Part shown: one piece after another, positions 1-10,597 of the stretch
How positions within the stretch are numbered: position 1 is the first letter of the stretch
Layout: the number at the start of each line of letters is the position of its first letter
From: Theropithecus gelada
Taxonomy: Eukaryota; Chordata; Mammalia; Primates; Cercopithecidae
DNA: 64,000 nucleotides
Assembly (NCBI RefSeq): GCF_003255815.1
Contig: NC_037669.1
Location: forward strand, 118,131,195-118,195,194
Direction of reading: 5' to 3'
Program-made: the position numbers and the translations under genes
The notes under the pieces: generated by a model
The model's input: only the letters and a program-made list of their open reading frames with translations
Database searches by the model: none
What the model was told of the DNA's origin: nothing

Positions 1-92
1 CCTTTCGCTCCATATTGCTGTGTGGGCATGGAGGACTAGGTAAGCATATTTAGAGTCTGTATAAATATTTACCCTTTTTCCTTCTCCTAATT
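1..92 (-). pseudogene. ERV RNase H fragment joined to protease
   Basis: The minus strand reads a short peptide containing TDSKYAY, a hallmark of retroviral RNase H. It follows almost directly after the protease frame that ends at 93, so essentially the whole reverse transcriptase domain is missing. The same protease-to-RNase H shortcut occurs in the ERV1 provirus at 55.5-55.7 kb. The fragment is cut by the window edge. Confidence 0.6.
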
Positions 93-359
93 CTAGTGTA
101 TAACGGCCCCTGCTTTTGCTAGGATGTCTCTCCCTAACAAAGGAGTAGGGCTTTCAGGCATAATTAGAAAGGCATGTGAAAAGAGTAAAGTTCCCCAGTC
201 ACAACTTAGTGGTTGGGAGAGGTATCTAGTGACTGCCTGTCCTAGGACTCCTCGGATAGTGACAGATCTGGAGGACAGTTGTCTGGGACAGGACAGTGAG
301 ACTGAGAAGCCTGCGCCAGTGTCCAGGAGACAGTTAACCTCTTGGTCCTCAATGGTCAA
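93..359 (-). pseudogene. ERV aspartic protease remnant (DTGA retained)
   Basis: This 88-codon open stretch resembles a gammaretroviral protease, the aspartic enzyme that cleaves Gag and Gag-Pol in maturing particles. The catalytic motif LLDTGAGFS lies at residues 11-19 and the C-terminal structural motif LLGRDIL near residues 75-81, so both landmarks are intact. Length is a little short of the usual 100-125 residues. The first ATG need not be a true start, because gammaretroviral protease is normally made by readthrough from gag. The nucleocapsid remnant lies upstream and an RNase H scrap downstream. No complete Gag-Pol frame surrounds it, so it is a fossil. Confidence 0.7.
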
Positions 360-469
360 GCATACCCAGGGCTCTGTGAGGGTGATGGCATGGGCTGGTG
401 CTTGCTCCAGGCACTCTCAGTCCTGCTGTTGGATCATCTGGTTAGTGGCTTCTGACTCAGAGGACGTTT

Positions 470-640
470 GTCTCCTGGGGCAGTGGGCCTTCCAGTGATT
501 CCCTTGACATAAGGGGCATGGATGAGGGGGGCCTATTTCTATTCAGACACCTTTTTTAAAGTGTCCTTGTAGACTGCACTGGAAGTAAGCCCTATTAGGC
601 ATTCGATTTGCCTAGCCTTTCCCTTTCCCAGAGCCTCCAA
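470..640 (-). pseudogene. ERV nucleocapsid remnant
   Basis: The minus strand shows a degenerate first zinc knuckle (only part of the Cys/His set in QCSLQGHFKKG, followed by a stop) and a better second one, CPLCQGNHWKAHC, with Cys-X2-Cys-X3-His-X4-Cys spacing. It sits between the capsid remnant (766-1278) and the protease (93-359), which is the order expected for gag and pro of a gammaretrovirus-like element. Confidence 0.55.
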
Positions 641-765
641 AGTCCGCTTGTCTGAGGGCCAAGACTAAAGTGGTGGCCTTTTTTAAAAATCCCGTTTGTC
701 CCGTTCCACCTGCTCCTCCTGATCTCTATTATAAAAAACCGAGGTTGCCAAGTTCTATAGGGTTT

Positions 766-1278
766 CTAAGTTTTGCTCCAGGCCTGAGGTGGACTTTTGA
801 AGTGTTTTCTAACATCTTCAGCTGACTGAGTGATAAACTTACCCTTTAAGATTAGTTGGCCTCCAATAGAGTCAGGTGACAGAGAGGTATGCTTCCTCAA
901 TGCCTCCCTTAGTCTCTCCAGAAAGTCAGTAGGATTTTCTTCCTTTCCTTGTGTTATAGTGGACATCACTGAATAATTTATAGGCCTCTGCCTAGTTTTC
1001 CTTAGTCCTTCTAGCACGCATGTTAGCAAATGTCTGCAGCACCAATCTCCGTGTTCTGATTCTGTGTCCCAGTGAGGGTCTACACTGGGAACTGCCTGCT
1101 GGCCTGTGGGGAATTGTTCTCTTTCCTCTGTTGTCATCCTATCATTGACCTGACTAAGATACCAGAGATCACCAAACTCTTGGACTGCAGTTATGGCAGC
1201 ACTTCTCTCATTTGGAGTTAGTGTCTGATCTAGCAGTAACATTATATCTCTCCTTGTCAGATTAAAGGGTTGTCCCAA
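766..1278 (-). pseudogene. ERV gammaretrovirus-like Gag capsid
   Basis: A 170-codon open stretch resembles the capsid domain of class I ERVs. The segment around residues 109-131, with QGKEENPTDFLERLREAL, matches the major homology region shared by retroviral capsids (Gln, Gly, Glu and the Phe-Leu-Arg-Leu pattern). The start Met lies inside the domain and is not the Gag start: similar, broken coding continues to about 1480 on the right. Stops separate it from the nucleocapsid remnant, so no complete Gag is encoded. Confidence 0.7.
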
Positions 1279-1560
1279 CCCTTGTAAAACATCAACAGAG
1301 CCATGAGGGTTAGCTGAGAATTTACCTAGGTCTATTTTAATTTGTTTCTAATCTGAGAGGGAAAAAGGTGCATACACTCTGACTGGGCCAAATTCTCCAG
1401 AATATATCTTAGGGGCGTTTTTGCCTTGTGGGGAACGTTTCCCATCTGAAAAAAAAGAACATAGGGATGCCAGCACCCTAGTCATTTTCTGATGAGCATT
1501 AGTCCTAGAGTGTCCTCTATGGTCCTAATCCTTATTCCCTTCCAGGGTGTGTAACCACCC
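1279..1560 (-). pseudogene. ERV gag, upstream broken part
   Basis: Short minus-strand stretches with stops continue the capsid remnant upstream. They include a peptide around QMGNVPHKAKTPLRYILENL that resembles the matrix-capsid linker region of the related ERV1 gag near 61 kb. No domain is complete. Confidence 0.4.
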
Positions 1561-1813
1561 ATGGACCTCTGCTTATCAGATTCATTATGCTTACTGATGT
1601 AGCAGTCCTGCAGCTGTGTTCCCACCTTTCTTGACCACAAAGAAAGGGGCTTGGGCTGCTGAATTCTAGTGGTCCTTTACCAGCATGCCCAACATTGCCT
1701 TTGGGCTCAGAGGCAAGTTCTAGAGCTGGGCTGGGTTCCTGAGTATTTCATAACAACCCAGCTGCCCCATCAAGATGCACTCCCGTAAACAACAATTCTT
1801 AGGCAAATTCATC

Positions 1814-2580
1814 TCAGAGAGGGTGTAGGTAACCTTCTGTGTCAGGATTAAGATAGAGTTTTTTATTCTGTAAGTACTTTAAGGCTTGGCTGAGTGCAAA
1901 CAGCTCGCACATTTGAGCAGACCAATTATTGGGCAATTTTTCTAACTCTGTCTCTATAAGACTCTCCCTATCAATTACTGAATACTCGTTGTGGTTTTTT
2001 CCTGTCAATCACCTGGGAGAAGACATCTATCCTCCTGTCCTGAAGGGAGTTCCTCCTAGGTCTGGTCGGACCTTTGTATGGTAAGTAAGATTTAAATCCC
2101 TTGTTAGGAAACCTGCTGGGTTAAGGGAATTTTCAGTGGCTAATATTAAATCACCTTTTTCTAACAGAATTGCCCTATACTTTAAGATTTTTGAGTTAGT
2201 AAGCTACATTTTTGCTTTCTTTTCTTAGGATAGCTCTGAACTGATGAGGTGTGCTCACAATAAGGTTTCCTCTAAAGGTTATTTTTCTACTTTCTTCTGT
2301 TAGCAAAGCAGTTGCCACTACCAATGGCATGCATTTGGGCCATCCACGGGTTACTGGGTTAAGGATTTTTGATAGGAAGGCTACTGGTTTTCAGTGGTCT
2401 CAGTGCTTTTGGGCTACACCCTTGTTTACACTGACAACAAGGTAGTATTGGAGTATTATAGGGTCAGGGAGAGGACCCTCAATTATCAATTATAGGTTTT
2501 AAATTTAACCTGGCTTTTAAAGGAATAGGGTATACTGTTTTTTCTTTAACTACTTGTATATCTCTTTTTCTTTCTGCTTT
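1814..2580 (-). pseudogene. ERV pol remnant (RT start and RNase H)
   Basis: The right part (about 2580-2440) reads like the start of a class I reverse transcriptase, with a YNTPILP peptide. The left part (2008-1814) reads like early RNase H (NNWSAQMCELFALSQALKYL). The catalytic core of reverse transcriptase is absent between them. This pol piece lies upstream of the gag at 766-1480 in transcriptional direction, the wrong order for a single provirus, which argues for at least two joined elements. Confidence 0.5.
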
Positions 2581-2589
2581 GTAGATGGA

Positions 2590-3156
2590 TTTCGGAAACA
2601 CAGTGGAAGGATGTTTGCTCATTGCCCCCATTTGCCACTATAGGAATATGCGCCTCCCTTTAATTTACTAAATTCATTTTCATCCTGATCTATTATGTTG
2701 TTGTAGACCCAGTTGCAGTTGTTAAAGTACTGAGTTATCAGTTCTAAGGCCCTGGCCAAGGAGCCAAGGCTTGGAGATTGTATTGCATGGGGGGTAAGCT
2801 GGGTAGGAGAGCATCTTAAAAGGAAAGGTGGTCCAATTAGCTATATTCTGTTCTCCCTGCTGGATTATAGTTACCGGAAATTCCCATGCTTCAAGTTCTC
2901 CCTTGGCTCTAGCCTTTTGAATAGAAATTTGTATAGCACCACCAATTGCTCCAGGTTTTAATGTTGCAACTATGGGAGCAGTAAGTTTTGTAGCTAATTC
3001 ATCTTCTCACCCATTAAGGGGAGAGACAGGAGGTGGCCTTTCACTTAATTCAGCAGGTAGAGCCAACAGGCTGGTAAAACATACTTTTTTCAGTTTCCCT
3101 TTCTTTTATTTTCCTCCATTTCCTGTTCCTCACATTCAGAATCTGAAGTTAGTTTT
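2590..3156 (-). pseudogene. ERV betaretrovirus-like gag, middle part
   Basis: Downstream of the matrix frame the minus strand has an acidic segment (DSDAEEDKCEKLTSDSECEE), then a stretch resembling the beginning of betaretroviral capsid (AWEFPVTI and ANWTTFPFKML). Stops and a frameshift interrupt it. The resemblance ends at about 2590, where gammaretrovirus-like pol begins. Confidence 0.5.
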
Positions 3157-3471
3157 TCACACTTGTCCTCTTCTGCATCTGAATCTGCCTTGTCGTCTGT
3201 TTTGAAATGGCTCAAGAGCTACTTTTATTAGTGCCCACATTGACCAAACCAAGACTGGAAATTTTGCTCCATCTTTATATGCTTTTTTAAAATCTCTGCC
3301 AATTCTCTCCCATTCATCCAACTCCATAGTCCCTTGTTCTGGGAACCATGGGCAAAACTGCTTTACTGCACTAAAGAGTGATAACAAATTACTAAATATC
3401 ACTCCCCCTCTTCGTAATAAATGCCTTAAGAAATTTAAATAAGCAGAATGTCTGCTTTCACTTTGTCCCAT
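3157..3471 (-). pseudogene. ERV betaretrovirus-like Gag matrix
   Basis: A 104-codon stretch begins MGQSES, a myristoylation-type start typical of Gag, and continues with LRRGG, FCPWFPEQGT, a helical segment ending in WALIKVALEPFQ. This is the signature of HML (HERV-K-like) matrix domains, which bind the membrane during assembly. The ATG is the natural gag start because it lies about 150 bp inside the LTR and primer-site region. The same motifs recur, diverged, in the second HML provirus at 46192-46440. No full Gag follows. Confidence 0.75.
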
Positions 3472-3596
3472 TGTTACCCTGATTCTTCCGAGTGCTCAGC
3501 TTTCCCACTGAGCTTCTTTTAGACGTCCTCGGGTGTCCTTTGATGATGCATCCTCCGCTTTCACACACTTTAGCATTCCTTCACCAGGGGCTTTGT

Positions 3597-3614
3597 CACC
3601 CCACATTGGGTGCA
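3597..3614 (-). promoter_or_regulatory. Possible ERV primer-binding site (tRNA-Lys type)
   Basis: The minus strand reads TGCACCCAATGTGGGGTG just inside the LTR end. It resembles the lysine-tRNA primer site of HERV-K-type elements with several mismatches. Its position, 4 nt from the LTR terminus, fits. Confidence 0.4.
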
Positions 3615-3618
3615 GGAA

Positions 3619-4031
3619 TGTTGGGGTGATCAGACCCAACACCAGGTCGTGGGGGTGACAAAGTCCGGTGGAGTCAAAGGACTGAGAAAAAGTTTGAGAA
3701 GTAAAGTGGGACCAGGGGGCCATTGCGACTGTGGAGGCTACAAAGGCCCTGAGGGCTGGGAGCCCACGCTATTTATTGGTAATCCAACAAAGAAACAGGT
3801 GGTGAGAATGTGGAGGTCAAAAGGGTAGGCACATGATCTACAGTGGTGACGGTTTAGCATTTATATGGAACATGTTCTGCTACTTGAGATAATGGGAATA
3901 CAATGGATCTAGGAGCCTAGGAGGGCTAGAAGCAAGGAGCCAGCAAGTCTAGACCCATTCCAGGGGACATTATGTCAGACATGCAAGCCCTGCCTCAGCT
4001 TTCTTCCCAATACTCAGCTTTTTTCCCGACA
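3619..4031 (-). mobile_element. ERV 5' LTR (LTR14-like, HERVK14 type)
   Basis: On the minus strand this 413-bp block starts TGTCGGG and ends CAACA, the TG...CA termini of an LTR. It contains an AATAAA polyadenylation signal (seen on the + strand as ctatttattgg near 3770) and is followed by a lysine-type primer site and a betaretroviral gag start. The family name is recognition from memory. The partner LTR lies outside the window. Confidence 0.6.
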
Positions 4032-4411
4032 ATAGGTCACAAAGACCCTGCTGATAAAACATGATGCAGTAAAGAAGCTGGCCAAAACCCACCAAAACCA
4101 AGGTGGCAAGGAAAGTGACCTCTGGTCATCCTCACTGCTCATTATATGCTAATTATAAGACATTAGAATGCTAAAAGACACTCCCACCAGCGCCATGACA
4201 GTTTACAGATGCCATGGCAATGTCAGGAAGTTACCCTCTTTGGTCTAAAATGGGGAGGAACCCTCAGTTCTAGGAATTGCCCACCCCTTTCCCAGAAGAC
4301 TCATGAATAATCCGCCCCTTGTTTAGCATATAATCAAGAAATAACTCTAAGTGTACTTGGTCAAGCAGCCCATTGCCCTGCCTATGGAGTAGCCATTCTT
4401 TCATTTCTTTG
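4032..4411 (+). mobile_element. Probable ERV1 LTR fragment
   Basis: The block directly abutting the LTR14-like element looks like U3 of a class I LTR in + orientation, with a run of CCATGACAGTTTACA and GCCATGGCAA type sequence and a GCATATAATC stretch near 4327. It is cut by the Alu at 4413. I cannot name the family firmly. Confidence 0.4.
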
Positions 4412-4412
4412 C

Positions 4413-4662
4413 TTTTTTTTTTTTTTTTGAGACAAAGTCTCACTCTTGTCGCCCGAGCTAGAGTGCAATGGCACAATCTCAGCTCACTGCAACCTCTGCC
4501 TCCCAGGTTCAAGTGATTCTCCTGCCTCTGCCTCCCGAGTAGCTGGGATTTCAGGTGCCTGCCACCACGTCCAGCTAATTTTTTGTATTTTTAGTGGAGA
4601 TAGGGTTTCACCACATTGGGTAGGCTGGTCATGAACTCCTGACCTCAAGAGATCCGCCTATA
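4413..4662 (-). repeat. Alu, 5'-truncated
   Basis: Poly-T head followed by the inverted Alu consensus (gagacaaagtctcactc). It ends in the left arm near 4662 without the 5' Alu terminus. Confidence 0.9.
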
Positions 4663-5806
4663 TGAGTGATGTCTTTCTAAGAGGAGAACAGATAGAAAGA
4701 CCAACACACAGAGAAGACAGCCATGGGATGACAGAGGCAGAGACTGGGGGCATTTACAAGCCCAGGAACACCAAGGATTTCCAGCAACCTCCGAAGCCAG
4801 GATGAGGCAAGGAAAAATCCTCCCTTAGTCCCTGTCAACACATTGGCCATACCAACACCTAAAATCAACACCTTGATTTTAGCCTCCAGAACTTTAAGAT
4901 AATTATATGTCTGTTGTTTTAAGCTACCAAGTCTGTGGTACTTTGTTACAGCAGTCAAACGAAACTAAACTAATCACTGAGGGCAAGATCCAGGAAACTG
5001 GGAGGTGAGATACCAGGAGTGGTCCCTGCAATGTGTGTTTATGGTGGGAGGAGGAAGCAATATGATACTCCAGTTCAGGAAGCAACACTGTGGTTTTCCT
5101 GGAGTTGCCATGAGCCGACTCCAGGAAAAATTCAGCCTGGTCCGGGCTGGTCCAGGATGAATTTTTTTATAAACTCATAAATCTCTGGGGTGATGATATA
5201 ACAGGTTGGTTTCAAAAAAGAGAGAAAATATTCATTTTATTCTTTGAACACAACCCTAGATTTTCTCTGTTAAGTGAGTATAATACCGTTTTGGTTGGCA
5301 AGATCAAGTATGAGCTTCAAACCATAACCAGTAGAGGGCGTTATGCAAAATGGGCAGACACATAAAGGTAGTCATTGACAAGCCATGTTTTGAAACATAT
5401 CATGTAGTGATTTAGACCTTAATTAAATGTCAACATTGCATTTAGACCAGAGAATGTTGCTGAATACAATGCAGAGTAGACCAAAAAGAGTTTAAAGACT
5501 TTTATTACTTTGTATCAGTCTTTGTATTTTATACTTACATAGTTTATATTAATGGCTTGATGCTTTGTTTCAGGGTTTGATACATCATGTGTCCCTGGTA
5601 ATATACTTGTATCATACACTTTGCATTATATAGTTTGTATAAGTGGTTTAATATGTTATGATACTTGGGTTACCCATCTTGGCTGTTTCCAAGTATAGCC
5701 CTGACACCTCCTGTAAGGGTCCAACCTCTAAATTCAATGGTCTGCTGGACATCTCCATCAGGGTGCTTTACCTGGAGCACATCACATGACTCAATGACTC
5801 AACTCA
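4663..5806. other. Intergenic, nothing recognised
   Basis: AT-rich sequence with no convincing coding frame, RNA gene or clear repeat. Confidence 0.5.
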
Positions 5807-6092
5807 TTTTTTTTTTTTATTTTTTGAGATGGAGTCTCACTGGAGTGCAGTGGCACGATCTTGACTCACTGCAACCTCCGCCTCCTGGGTTCAAGTGATT
5901 CTCCTGCCTCAGCCTCCTGAGCAGCTGGGATTACAGGGATGCATCACCACACCCAGCTAATTTTTGTATTTGTTAGTAGAGATGGGGTTTCACCATGTTG
6001 GCCAGGCTGGTCTTGATCTCCTGACCTTGTGATCCACCCGCCTCAGCATCCCAAAGTGCTGGGATTACAGGTGTGAGCCACCATGCCCGGCC
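5807..6092 (-). repeat. Alu, full length
   Basis: Inverted Alu with a poly-T head and complete 5' end (ccatgcccggcc). A short duplicated target (aactcatt) flanks both ends. Confidence 0.92.
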
Positions 6093-6119
6093 TAAACTCA
6101 TTCTTTTATCCCCTCACCT

Positions 6120-6424
6120 GCTTTGTCTCTGATATTTCTTATGCCAGTTAATGACATTGCCCAAACCAGAAACTTTGAAGACATTACTGGCTCCATTCTC
6201 TCCCTCTCCCTTTCAAGAATCCAATTAGGAAATTCCATCAATTTAACTTCTCAATGATTTCCTTGCCTCTCTGTATTCACCACTGCTCCATGCCTCTAGT
6301 TCAGACAGACCCCTCTCTGACCACTTCCTCTTGGCCTCTTGTCAACTTTTCCTTCTCCTTCTCCTAACCAGTATATGCCAACGCCCTCTGGCCTGCTTTT
6401 CTTCTGACCAACGCTAGATCCTTC

Positions 6425-6473
<49 letters not shown>

Positions 6474-6868
6474 AGACACGCAGAGCTTCTGTCTCATTCA
6501 TTGTCATGGCTTCAGTTACAGGCTGAAGATTAACATTTACACCTCCAGCTTGTGTCTGGGAGCCTATGCACTGTCTCCACTTAAATCTTTTATAGATACC
6601 TCAAACCTAACTCTTCCAAGCTGAATTTATCATTTCCCCTTAAATCTTTCACCCTTTACCATTCTTTATCTCTGAAAAGACAACACCATTCTCCCATCTG
6701 CTTCAGCAAGTGACCTGGAAATTCATCTTGACTCCTTTACTCTCCCTTTACAAGTCCTCTCGATTCTACCTCTCAGGTATCTTTTGACTCTTTGTTCTCA
6801 TTTTCATCACCTGATACAAGTTTGTGCTAATACCATCTCTATCTTGGACACCTTGAAAGCAACATCCT
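6120..6868 (+). repeat. L2 LINE fragment (old)
   Basis: Pyrimidine-rich sequence resembling the 3' part of L2 LINEs, interrupted by the CA repeat at 6427. Diverged, so the call is tentative. Confidence 0.45.
6427..6479. repeat. (CA)n microsatellite
   Basis: A cgcgcg start runs into about 20 CA units and ends in imperfect CAGACA units. Likely length-polymorphic. Confidence 0.95.
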
Positions 6869-6869
6869 T

Positions 6870-7204
6870 GACTGGGCGCAGTGGCTCATGCCTGTAATCC
6901 TAGCACTTTGGGAAGCGGATGTGGATGGATTGCCTGAGCTCAGGAGTTCTAGACCAGTCTGGGCAACACAGTGAAACCCTGTCTCTACTAAAATACAACA
7001 ACAACAACAAAAATTAGCCAGGCGTGGCAGCGTGCACCTGTAGTCATAGCTACTCAGGAGGCTGAGGCAGGAGAATTGCTTGAACCTGGGAAGCGGACGT
7101 TGCAGTGAGCCGAGATCGCGCCACTGCACTCCAATCTGGGCAACAGAGCGAGACTCCATCTCCAAAAAAACAAACCAAAAAGCAAAACAAAAACAAACAA
7201 AAAA
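6870..7204 (+). repeat. Alu, full length
   Basis: Starts gactgggcgcagtggctc and ends in a mixed A-rich tail. Target duplication aacatcct occurs before (6861) and after (7207). Confidence 0.92.
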
Positions 7205-7205
7205 G

Positions 7206-7795
7206 TAACATCCTCCCAACTGCTTCATTCTCTCCCCACAAACATACCCTCTACCAGAGTGATCTAATGCACACCCTTCAACGCCTCCCCACTGCCTAAA
7301 CGATAATGTTCAAACTCCTCAATGATGTAACATACGTAGGAGGCCCTCCATTATGTGATCTCTAACTCTCAGGTTATACTCTCATTACGCTCCACCTCCC
7401 TGCATCTGATGCTCCAGAAATATTGAACTACGTGTAGTTCTCTGCTCCTATCACACTTCAGAATTCCCATATAATCTCTTCTTTCTGCTTGGGATGGTCT
7501 CACTTATTGTCTGCCTGTACACACACTCCTTTTCAGCCTGCAAAACTTGTTCAGTCATCGCCATTTTTGAGTATTTTTTGAGTATTTCTTATTCTTCATT
7601 TATCTGGAACAGAATTAATTTTGACTTCTTCCGTGTTACATCTCTGAACTTTGTACTTATTTGAAACTATCTACTTACCTGACTTTCTCTCTAACTAGAG
7701 TACTTTTTCACAGGGAAAAGAACTATATTTTCATCATGACAGCATCTACCACAATGCCTTACAGATAGCAAAACTCAATAAATGTTGAACTAAAG
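7206..7795 (+). repeat. L2 LINE 3' end
   Basis: Resembles the L2 3' region. The last 100 bp match its typical ending, with CTAGAGTACTTTTTC, a GCCTTACAGATAG stretch and an ACTCAATAAATGTTGAA terminus. Confidence 0.65.
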
Positions 7796-8129
7796 TTCTG
7801 CTTGTCTTGGATGAAGAAAACCACTTTACATGGTGTAATATATGGCACTTTGGGAAAATTATTTCAAGTGATAAAAATAAAGATTTTGTTAAGCAATGAT
7901 ATTGCTATGTCGTATATTTAGATGCTAATAAAAATTAATCTAAGACAATTCCATAAAAATGAAAAAGTCAATTGCTGCACTCAAACTATACCTTATTGCC
8001 ATAGAAGCACAGTATTTTGACTCTTTTTGTCATCGTTCATAATTTATGAATATGTCTTATCTCCTCTATGTCTAAAATATACCCCAAATCTGTCCCCTTG
8101 AATCCACTGTTAAACTAACTGTGGCTCCA
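7796..8129. other. Intergenic, nothing recognised
   Basis: AT-rich, no gene or clear repeat seen. Confidence 0.5.
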
Positions 8130-8596
8130 GGCCACCATCGTATCTCATCTGGATTACTGCAAAAGCCACCTGACAGGTCTTCTCCACATGGCAGCTGTTG
8201 TGCTCCTTTTTAAATATATGAATAGATAAGATCATGTCACTTCCCTGTTACAAAACCTCCAATTGCTTCCCATTGCACCAGAATATTCAAACTCCTTAAC
8301 ACGGCCTATGTGGTCCTAAATGATCTGCTTTTCTGCACCTATACTACCTCTGTGACTGAGCCTGTCCCGCCACCTCTTCCACACTACTCCTGCCTCACTA
8401 GCTGTTAGTGTTCCTTGATGGGGTTAGCACCTTAGAGCCTCTGTACCTGTTCCCTGCACCGCCACAACCCTGCATGGCAGTCTTCTCCTGTTATGCAGAT
8501 CTCAGCTCAAATGGCATCTCCTTAAAGAGGCCCCCTTTCTCACCCAATTTAAAGCAGCTCCCAGACACCCTGTTCTGTTTTCTCTTCTTCTTCTTC
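8130..8596 (+). repeat. L2 LINE fragment
   Basis: Has the characteristic L2 series: CTGGATTACTGCAA near the start, a segment with CCTCCAATTGCTTCCCATTGC, and ATCTCAGCTCAAATGGCATC near the end. An Alu interrupts its 3' side. Confidence 0.7.
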
Positions 8597-8598
8597 TT

Positions 8599-8895
8599 CT
8601 TTTTTTTTTTCCTGAGATAGAGTTTCACTCTTGTTGCCCAGGCTAGAGTGCAATGCTGCAATCTTGGCTCACTGCAACCTATGCCTCTCAGGTTCAAGCA
8701 ATTCTCCTGCCTCAGCCCCCCAAGTAGCTGGGATTACAGGCGCCCACCACCACGCTCAGCTAATTTTTGTAGTTTTAGTAGAGGCAGGGTTTCCCCATGT
8801 TGGCCAGGTGGGTCTTGAACTCCCAACCTCAGGTGATCTGCCCATCTTGGCCTCCCAAAGTGCTGGGATTACAGGCATGAGCCACCATGCCCAGC
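8599..8895 (-). repeat. Alu, full length, clean target duplication
   Basis: Inverted Alu with 12-bp direct repeats tgttttctcttc on both sides (8576 and 8895). Confidence 0.93.
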
Positions 8896-8924
8896 TGTTT
8901 TCTCTTCATTTTTAACCACTTAGC

Positions 8925-9115
8925 AGTAGAGCTGAGTGGTAAAGCACATGAGCGCTAGGCTCAGACTCTGGGCTCACATACCAGCTGGATGGCTTGGGCA
9001 AAGCACTTCATCTTTCAGTGTCTGCTTTTAGAGTAACAATGGTACCTACTTTGTAGAATCGTTATGAAGCTAAATTAGTGAATATATTCAAAGTGCTTAC
9101 CATAGAATTACTTCA
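8925..9115 (+). repeat. MIR SINE
   Basis: Matches the MIR pattern in order: gagctgagtggtaaagcac, then ctctgggctcacataccagctgg, then gcttgggcaaagcactt, then a cctactttgtagaatcgtt region. Confidence 0.7.
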
Positions 9116-9892
9116 TAGCAAGGCATATTAATGCATGTTGCTTATTAATTTTTGTTTGTTTCTTTATTGTTTGGCTCTTCCTTTTGTATCTTGCTTATAT
9201 CCTCTCCTGAACCCTCCCACCCTCCAAGCATATAAAAACAAAGAGTAGAGACCTAAGGTAAGTAGAGACCTTACACAACTTCTTTATTTCCCAATGTGGG
9301 CCAGGTATGTTTGTTGAATGAATGAAGTATTGAAAACAAGTGATGAAGGTGTTTATGTTTATCTCAAATTAGTCTCATTTAAAAAAACTCTCAGATCTAC
9401 AGAGGCTCTCAGATTTCTGATCTGAGAATTACTGCAGTTTCTTTGTTCTTTCTTAGTTTCTATCTCTTACTGTACTGCTTAAGCGAAGTCACACTTCACT
9501 GAGAGGCAGAAATAAATATTGCTACTGTCACTTACAAACTAGAGGAATATGAATAAGCTGCTTGGCTGTGCTAATCCTCAAGAGGCTCATCTATAACACT
9601 GAGAGTGTTACTGCCAGTGGAAGAGGGAAGGCTGAGTTAGGTGTGGGGATTTTTGGATTTGTTTGCTTGTTTGTTTTTGGTTCGGTTTGGTTTTTTCATT
9701 GGCTCTAAGATCTATGTTTTCATGAACATATAGTCAAAATCTAGGAGAAAAATATTGTCGACTAAGTAAAACTTGAATTTATTTTGCAGATTTCCTGAAA
9801 GCAAGTAATGTAACTAAATCCAGTAGTCAGCTTGGTTTATATCTCCAGGATTATTTCTGATCACCCATAAAGATTAGCTTCTGGCTGGGCAT
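9116..9892. other. Intergenic, nothing recognised
   Basis: No gene seen. A T/G-rich low-complexity stretch lies at 9650-9705. Confidence 0.5.
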
Positions 9893-10182
9893 GGTAGTTC
9901 ACAGCTGTAATCCCAGCACTTTGGGAGGCCGAGGTGGGCAGATCACCTGAACTCAGGAGTTCAAGACCAGCCTGGCCAACATGGTGAAACCCTGTATCTA
10001 CTAAAAATACAAAATTAGCCGGGCGTGGTGGGAGACACCCATAATCCTGGCTACTTGGGAGGCTGAGGCAGGAGAATGGCTTGAACCCTGGAGGCAGAGG
10101 TTGCAATGAGCCAAGACTGCGCCATTGCACTCCAGCCTGGGCAACAAGAGAGAGACTCCATTTCAAAAAAAAAAAAAAAAAA
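9893..10182 (+). repeat. Alu, full length
   Basis: Starts ggctgggcatgg and ends in a poly-A tail. The target duplication attagcttct is seen at 9883 and 10186. Confidence 0.92.
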
Positions 10183-10279
10183 GAATTAGCTTCTAATTTT
10201 CTGCACATATACTCACACACAAACCTAAACATAAACATTCCTATCTGTCTAGAATTATGAGCTTAACCAGTAACTTAAA

Positions 10280-10597
10280 AGCAGTGGCTCATGCCTGTAA
10301 TCCCAGCACTTTGGGGAGCCAGGACAGGCAGATCACGAGGTCAGGAGTTCGAGACCAGCCTGGCCAACATGGTGAAACCCCATCTCTACTAAAAATACAA
10401 AAATTAGCTGGATGTGGTGGTAGGCACCTGTAATCCCAGCTACTCGGGAGGCTGAGGCAGGAGAATTGCTTGAACCTGGGAGGCGGAGGTTGCAGTGAGC
10501 TAATGCCATTGCGCTCCAGCCTGGGCGACAAGAGCAAGACTCCATCTCAAAAACAAAACAAAACAAACAAACAAAAAACAACAACAAAAAAAAAAAC
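10280..10597 (+). repeat. Alu, missing the first ~12 bp
   Basis: Starts inside the promoter box (agcagtggctcatgcctg) and carries a long (AAACAA)n-type tail. Confidence 0.9.

Larger units (their letters stand above)
1..3618 (-). mobile_element. Composite endogenous retrovirus interior
   Basis: Minus-strand retroviral sequence fills this block, but the order is not that of one provirus. Reading from right to left there is a betaretrovirus-like leader and gag start (about 3618 to 2590), then gammaretrovirus-like reverse transcriptase and RNase H remnants (about 2580 to 1814), then a second gammaretroviral series of gag capsid, nucleocapsid, protease and RNase H (about 1480 to 1). All parts share one orientation and most frames carry stops. 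Nested insertion followed by deletion, or an ancestral recombinant element, would both explain it. The element continues past the left edge, so its 3' LTR is not visible. Confidence 0.75.
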
